Assembly (NCBI GenBank): GCA_013286075.1
Contig: JABDGJ010000030.1
Span: 1 to 10,874, forward strand
Source of the DNA: Chlamydiota bacterium
GTDB lineage: Bacteria; Chlamydiota; Chlamydiia; Chlamydiales; Parachlamydiaceae
Length of the DNA: 10,874 nt
Direction of reading: 5' to 3'
Below, one piece after another: positions 6,990 through 10,874 of this stretch; positions within the stretch are counted from its first letter, which is position 1, and the number at the start of each line of letters is the position of its first letter. The notes under the pieces are model-generated. The model did no database searches, was not told the origin of the DNA, and saw only the letters and a list, made by a program, of their open reading frames with translations. The translations under genes were made by a program, and so were the position numbers.

Positions 6990-8228
6990 ATGGACAAACA
7001 CAAGAAAAACAGACACTCTCTTTTTATCGCTATCATCATTTTTTATTTTTTTCCCCTTCTATTTTTTTCTTCCTATAGCATTCATTTGATGTCTGCACAA
7101 AAAAGTTGGATGGTTTTATCATTAGGCTTGCTTCTCATCTCTGTTTGCACCCTTATTCTCATCTCTTTATTCACCTCTTGGGAACAATTGATCCGCAATA
7201 CCTCTTCTTCTTTTTCCTTTCTCCAAGAATCTAAACAAGATACAAAAGTCACCGTATTAACACCTGGTATAGAATTTGAACAACAATACATCCCACAACA
7301 GTATACGGAAATGACCCGAATCTCTGAGGGACCCCAGATGTTGGAAACGACATTTCAAGAGGGAAAGGAATTGCTAGATAGCAAACGAGAAGAAGCTATA
7401 ACGGCCCTTGAAAATTACAAACGAGAAAAAGAAGAATTAGAGAGTAAAATCCAACAAATCACACAAGATTTTTCTGATTATCAACTCTTCTCAGAAGAAC
7501 AACTCAAACAAAAACAACTTCAGTTGGTTTCTTGCCAACAAATCATTGATGATCAAACATTTGAAATAGAGAGAAGGCAAGAACAAATTCATCAATTAGA
7601 TACAAAAATACACGATTTAGGCTATGAAATTAAAACCTTATTGTACTTACACCAAGATGAGCAGGAAAATAAATCACCAAAAAACACTCTCCCCCACCCT
7701 ACCATAACACCCCTTGGAAAATCGGAAGGTATATATCCTAGTGCACAAAATTCTATCACGATGACCCAAACAGAAGGTTCTCAGTTATTAAAAAAATGTA
7801 TTGATTATGCCGAAAAATTGAATGGATCGCATTATTATGGAAATGAATCGGCAAGATACCGAGAACTGTCTCCCTCCTATTTTGCCATAGACCAACGACG
7901 TTTATTTGACAGTTTACGGACTGAATCTAAAGCTCTAATCATTGTATATTCATTGAAAGATGGTAAAGTGATATTTGCTAGTGGAGAATCGAAAAACATA
8001 TTGGGATGGAGCGCAGATAAGGTAGTTATCGGCTTTTCTTCTATTCTCACAGAAGGAATGAAAGAGTGGAAAAAGGCGTTGCAAGAACTGACCCATTCTT
8101 CTGAATCAGAGACAAGATTATTGGCAAAAACTGCGGATGGGCAAGAAATAGTACTCCACTGTCAACTTGGAATCATCAAAAATGGGGTATTTCGAAACTA
8201 TGTGATAGGAATTCTTTTTCCTGCCTAA
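6990..8228 (+). CDS. Membrane-anchored coiled-coil protein with C-terminal PAS-like domain
   Basis: The protein has 412 residues. Two hydrophobic helices lie at about 11-29 and 41-61, so the N-terminus and the remainder are probably cytoplasmic. A long Glu/Gln/Lys-rich coiled coil spans roughly 115-215, followed by a Pro/Ser-rich linker at about 225-255. Residues about 285-411 resemble a PAS sensor domain: SLKDGKVIFASGESKNILGWSADKVVIG, then LLAKTADGQEI and a final NYVIGILFPA strand. No kinase, cyclase, receiver or DNA-binding output domain follows, so a signalling output must lie elsewhere, or the domain serves dimerisation or binding. I do not recognise a named gene. The frame is unbroken across the repeat boundary at 7673/7674 (codons 228/229), so this junction is likely native. 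It ends 10 bp from the convergent coiA-like gene. Confidence 0.78.
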   Translation: MDKHKKNRHSLFIAIIIFYFFPLLFFSSYSIHLMSAQKSWMVLSLGLLLISVCTLILISLFTSWEQLIRNTSSSFSFLQESKQDTKVTVLTPGIEFEQQYIPQQYTEMTRISEGPQMLETTFQEGKELLDSKREEAITALENYKREKEELESKIQQITQDFSDYQLFSEEQLKQKQLQLVSCQQIIDDQTFEIERRQEQIHQLDTKIHDLGYEIKTLLYLHQDEQENKSPKNTLPHPTITPLGKSEGIYPSAQNSITMTQTEGSQLLKKCIDYAEKLNGSHYYGNESARYRELSPSYFAIDQRRLFDSLRTESKALIIVYSLKDGKVIFASGESKNILGWSADKVVIGFSSILTEGMKEWKKALQELTHSSESETRLLAKTADGQEIVLHCQLGIIKNGVFRNYVIGILFPA

Positions 8229-8238
8229 GAGGGTATTT

Positions 8239-9072
8239 CTAACGAGCGATTCTTTCTAAAATGGATCGAAAGAAAGTCTGATATAGATTCCTTACCCAGG
8301 GTTTCCAACGAAAAAATCGATTTTTCTTGTCCTGACTCAAAAATTTTCTTTCAAGTCTTCCTGCTTCTAAAAGATAAATTTCTTTTTGCCGATTCAAATA
8401 GATGTGACTTAGATCCCCAGAAAAAGCCATTTTCCACTTGTTTGCTCTCTCTTGCAAAAAAGCAAGAGAAAACCTTTGTCCAGGTATAACAAAGGGTTCA
8501 TTTATATCGATAGGTAAGGAAGACATCTTTCCATAACGAAATCCGCTTTTCCATACATCAAATTGATCATAAATGCATCCTTTCCCTTTTTCATCCATAT
8601 TTGTGTAGTAATAGGAAGAAGAGCGGAGAGCCATTTCTGCTGCTGTAAGGCGAAATTGATTATACCTTCGATCGTGAAGAATCCACACAATTTCCCACCC
8701 CTCTTGTCGATAGTCTCGATTGCGAGAAAACACCTCTTCCGCAGAAATAGGAGAATACTGGATTTCAAATACGATTTTTTTTGAAAACCATGCCACATCT
8801 GCAATACGACCCACAGAAGGAAAAGGGTGTTCAATTTTACAATCTTCAGTCGGCAAGGAATCGAGAAAATACCATTGCAAACGGTAATGAACTATCCCTT
8901 TTTGATTCTGGCGGCAATGGGTTGGATGTACATGGTAAAAATGACATTGTCGATAAGGACCGCCACGCACCCTGACCACATCTTTGCATTCCACACAGTA
9001 ATAATTTCTTTGTTTTTTTGCCCATTTGGCTTCTGTCAACTGTGAATTGGAATCGAATGCAACAAGAGACAT
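8239..9072 (-). CDS. CoiA-like competence nuclease (right copy)
   Basis: Identical in sequence to the left copy, and in the arrangement that seems native: tail-to-tail with the complete PAS-protein gene (10 bp) and divergent from rpoD (159 bp). The 277-residue product has the N-terminal Cys/His cluster and the D92 ... E103-x-Q105 nuclease core described for the left copy. The ATG at 9070-9072 is preferred over GTG at 9109-9111. After the nuclease core, the C-terminal half (from about residue 140) is divergent, without motifs I recognise, but ends naturally in a basic, aromatic-rich tail. The protein is likely cytoplasmic, as no signal peptide or membrane segment is visible. An alternative is another PD-(D/E)xK repair nuclease rather than a true competence factor. 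Confidence 0.8.
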   Translation of the reverse strand: MSLVAFDSNSQLTEAKWAKKQRNYYCVECKDVVRVRGGPYRQCHFYHVHPTHCRQNQKGIVHYRLQWYFLDSLPTEDCKIEHPFPSVGRIADVAWFSKKIVFEIQYSPISAEEVFSRNRDYRQEGWEIVWILHDRRYNQFRLTAAEMALRSSSYYYTNMDEKGKGCIYDQFDVWKSGFRYGKMSSLPIDINEPFVIPGQRFSLAFLQERANKWKMAFSGDLSHIYLNRQKEIYLLEAGRLERKFLSQDKKNRFFRWKPWVRNLYQTFFRSILERIAR

Positions 9073-9125
9073 AGAATTTATATAAGAAATAGATTGAAAA
9101 AAATTTCTCACTCAAGTACAGCTAG

Positions 9126-9137
9126 CAAATCGATTTG
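9126..9137. promoter_or_regulatory. 12-bp palindrome upstream of rpoD (right copy)
   Basis: CAAATCGATTTG, with a second ATCGAT at 9139-9144, lies 34 bases upstream of the rpoD -35 box. The possible operator role is speculative. Confidence 0.25.
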
Positions 9138-9171
9138 AATCGATCCATATGACGGATAGGTTCATCCTTTC

Positions 9172-9201
9172 TTGACAAAAAGTTTTAATTTAGCACAAAA
9201 T
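9172..9201 (+). promoter_or_regulatory. Candidate sigma-70 promoter of rpoD (right copy)
   Basis: TTGACA (9172-9177), an 18-base spacer and CAAAAT (9196-9201). The position, about 30 bases before the ATG, is suitable. It would make rpoD transcription dependent on its own product, as is common. Confidence 0.5.
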
Positions 9202-9218
9202 GCATGCGCTCCTCTTTT

Positions 9219-9223
9219 AGGAT
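9219..9223 (+). promoter_or_regulatory. Ribosome-binding site of rpoD (right copy)
   Basis: AGGAT lies eight bases before ATG 9232. It is the clearest Shine-Dalgarno in the window and fixes the rpoD start; most other genes here lack one. Confidence 0.6.
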
Positions 9224-9231
9224 AAGAAAAC

Positions 9232-10874
9232 ATGAATAAGACACAACCAAAAAATAGCTTTTCTCAACAATACCAAGACAAACTCGATGAATTAGTATCT
9301 CTATCGAAAGAAAATGGCTATATCACCTACGAAGAAATCAACGAAATCCTCCCAATGAGTTTCGATTCTCCCGATCAAATCGATCAGGTTTTGATCTATC
9401 TGAGCGGGATGGATATTCAGGTACTCAATCAATCGGAAGTCAATCGTCAAAAAGAGAAAAAAAAAAGAAGCCAAAGAATTAGAAGCTCTACCGAAACGGT
9501 CTGAAGGAACTCCGGATGACCCCGTCCGCATGTATCTCAAAGAAATGGGATCTGTTCCTTTATTGACTAGAGAAGAAGAAGTAGAAATTTCAAAACGAAT
9601 CGAAAAAGCGCAATTTCAAGTAGAGCGAATTATCATGCGCTTTCGATACACTTCTTCTGAATCCATTTCGATTGCTCATTATCTTCTTTCTTCCAAAGAG
9701 CGTTTTGATAAAGTCATTACCGAAAAAGAAATTCTCAATAAACAAGAATTCATGGCCCATTTGCCAAAGCTGGCACAACTCTTAAAAAAAGAAGATTCCA
9801 TATTAGAGCAACTTCTTGCCGAATTGGACAATCTCGATGCTAAAAAAAGCGAACGTTCCAAAATTATTGACGATATTGAAAAGTGCCGAATTCGAACACA
9901 AGCTTATTTAAGAAGACTTCATTTACGACACAACATCATCGACGACTTTGTCGAAGTCATTCTCCGATCTTATGATCGTTTTATCGCCTTAGAAAAAGAA
10001 ATCCAAGAACTCATTCCCCGGGCACAGCGAAACAAATTTGCTGCCCAAAAACTAGCTGCAGCCAATCGGAAACTGAAAAAGCGAGAATCGTCAGCAGGCC
10101 GAACGCTAGAAGATTTCAAAAAAGATGTCAAAATGCTTCAGCGCTGGATGGACAAAAGCCAAGAAGCAAAACGGGAAATGGTTGAATCAAATCTTCGTCT
10201 CGTTATTTCAATCGCGAAGAAATACACAAATCGAGGCCTTTCTTTTCTGGATTTAATTCAGGAAGGGAATATGGGCTTGATGAAGGCTGTAGAAAAGTTT
10301 GAATATAGACGGGGCTACAAATTCTCTACCTATGCGACATGGTGGATTCGACAAGCAGTCACTCGAGCAATAGCCGACCAAGCCCGAACAATCCGCATCC
10401 CTGTCCATATGATTGAAACCATTAATAAAGTACTACGGGGCGCTAAAAAATTGATGATGGAGACTGGGAGAGAGCCAACCCCAGAAGAACTAGCGAAAGA
10501 ACTGGGTATGACACCCGAAAAAGTACGAGAAATTTATAAAATTGCGCAACATCCTATTTCTTTACAAGCCGATGTTGGCGATGGAAAAGGAGAAAGCAAA
10601 TTTGGTGACTTCTTGGAAGATACGGCAGCCGATTCCCCTGCGGAAGCAACAGGATACTCTATCCTTAAAGATAAAATGAGTGAAGTCTTAGATACCTTGA
10701 GTGAGCGAGAAAAAAAAGTTCTCAGCCAACGATTTGGACTTCAGGATGGAAAGCCAAAAACATTGGAAGAAGTAGGACTAGAATTTAATGTCACACGAGA
10801 ACGGATTCGGCAAATTGAAGCCAAAGCGCTTAGAAAAATGCGTCACCCCATTCGATCCAAACAGCTCAAGGCCT
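9232..10874 (+). CDS. rpoD: Primary sigma factor RpoD (sigma-66 type), right copy, 3'-truncated by the window edge and frameshifted
   Basis: After correcting one extra base in the A10 tract at 9457-9466, the gene encodes 547 residues before running off the window. The chlamydial protein is about 571, so only the last 24 or so are missing. Region 1.2 begins near residue 95 ([12 protein letters not shown]). It is followed by a long non-conserved region, region 2 from about 315 ([17 protein letters not shown]), and the -10-recognition/melting segment from Y362 ([19 protein letters not shown]). Region 3 starts at about 390, and region 4.2 holds the -35-binding helix-turn-helix at about 507-540 ([20 protein letters not shown]). 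The sequence resembles chlamydial SigA/sigma-66 closely, including the N-terminal [11 protein letters not shown] segment, and it dates the window to Chlamydiota. An in-frame ATG at 9530 (M100) could start a shorter protein lacking region 1.1. As read, the frame from ATG 9232 yields only 90 residues. Confidence 0.95.
9457..9466 (+). other. Frameshift site: A10 tract in rpoD (right copy)
   Basis: GAG is followed by ten A and then GAAGCC. One A fewer gives [10 protein letters not shown], the expected chlamydial sequence. A -1 ribosomal shift would not rescue it; loss of one A in the transcript by polymerase slippage, or a +1 ribosomal shift, would. Confidence 0.9.

Larger units (their letters stand above)
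7674..10874. repeat. Right arm of the 3,201-bp perfect inverted repeat
   Basis: This is the reverse complement of 1-3201. The boundary at 7674 lies inside the PAS-protein gene, which stays open across it, so the right arm is probably the original chromosomal arrangement and the left arm the copy. The outer end is the last base of the window and falls in rpoD at the palindrome AGGCCT. Confidence 0.97.

Noticed and set aside
8225..8245. Another terminal repeat of the MITE at the PAS gene end (TAAGAGGGT resembles the GAGGGT tip)
   Set aside because: Only about eight bases match, the following bases diverge, and no partner end lies at a suitable distance. Likely chance.
9451..9472. Programmed -1 ribosomal frameshifting (dnaX-like A-AAA-AAG) at the rpoD A tract
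   Set aside because: The resumed frame requires skipping one base (+1) or losing one A. A -1 shift leads to the third frame, which is not the sigma-factor frame.
9232..9504. A free-standing 90-residue small protein at the start of rpoD
   Set aside because: Its first 78 residues match the N-terminus of chlamydial sigma-66, and the homology resumes in the next frame directly after the A10 run. It is the 5' piece of rpoD, not a separate gene.
1..10874. tRNA, rRNA, CRISPR array, plasmid or phage replication genes
   Set aside because: I looked for cloverleaf-like segments, regularly spaced direct repeats and integrase, transposase or replication motifs and saw none. The only short tandem repeat is the 27-bp CTCTGTG tract.

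Overview
The window looks like a fragment of a member of the Chlamydiota, probably an 'environmental' chlamydia outside Chlamydiaceae. The main evidence is the primary sigma factor. Its N-terminal region (motifs [41 protein letters not shown]) and its long non-conserved region follow the chlamydial sigma-66 pattern as I remember it. The DNA is AT-rich and rich in A/T homopolymers. I cannot name a genus.

Layout. The whole window is bracketed by a perfect inverted repeat. Bases 1-3201 are the reverse complement of 7674-10874, so position x pairs with 10875-x. Each arm carries, from the outer end inward: an rpoD gene cut off by the window edge and frameshifted at an A10 tract; a divergently transcribed CoiA-like nuclease gene; and the C-terminal half of a membrane-anchored PAS-domain protein. 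The unique centre (3202-7673) carries a frameshifted O-antigen polymerase/ligase-like membrane protein on the plus strand. It also carries a Wzt-type ABC ATPase and a Wzm-type ABC-2 permease on the minus strand, followed by the 5' part of the PAS-protein gene, which reads without a break into the right arm.

How the pieces relate. The right side (wzm / PAS gene / coiA / rpoD) looks native because the PAS gene is intact across 7673/7674. The left arm looks like a derived copy joined at 3201/3202, because there the PAS gene is cut at codon 229 and runs into foreign sequence. Both window ends stop at the same codon region of rpoD, in the palindrome AGGCCT. This symmetry makes an amplification or assembly chimera the simplest explanation. 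A real, very recent inverted duplication is the alternative.

Biology. The central genes form part of a surface-polysaccharide export locus: Wzm/Wzt transporter plus Wzy/WaaL-like protein. This is notable because the well-studied Chlamydiaceae make a truncated lipooligosaccharide without O-antigen. Between wzm and wzt sits a 270-bp element with 34-bp terminal inverted repeats and a TTA target duplication. Removing it restores an 18-bp wzm-wzt spacing, so it is very probably a MITE. I saw no tRNA, rRNA or CRISPR array.
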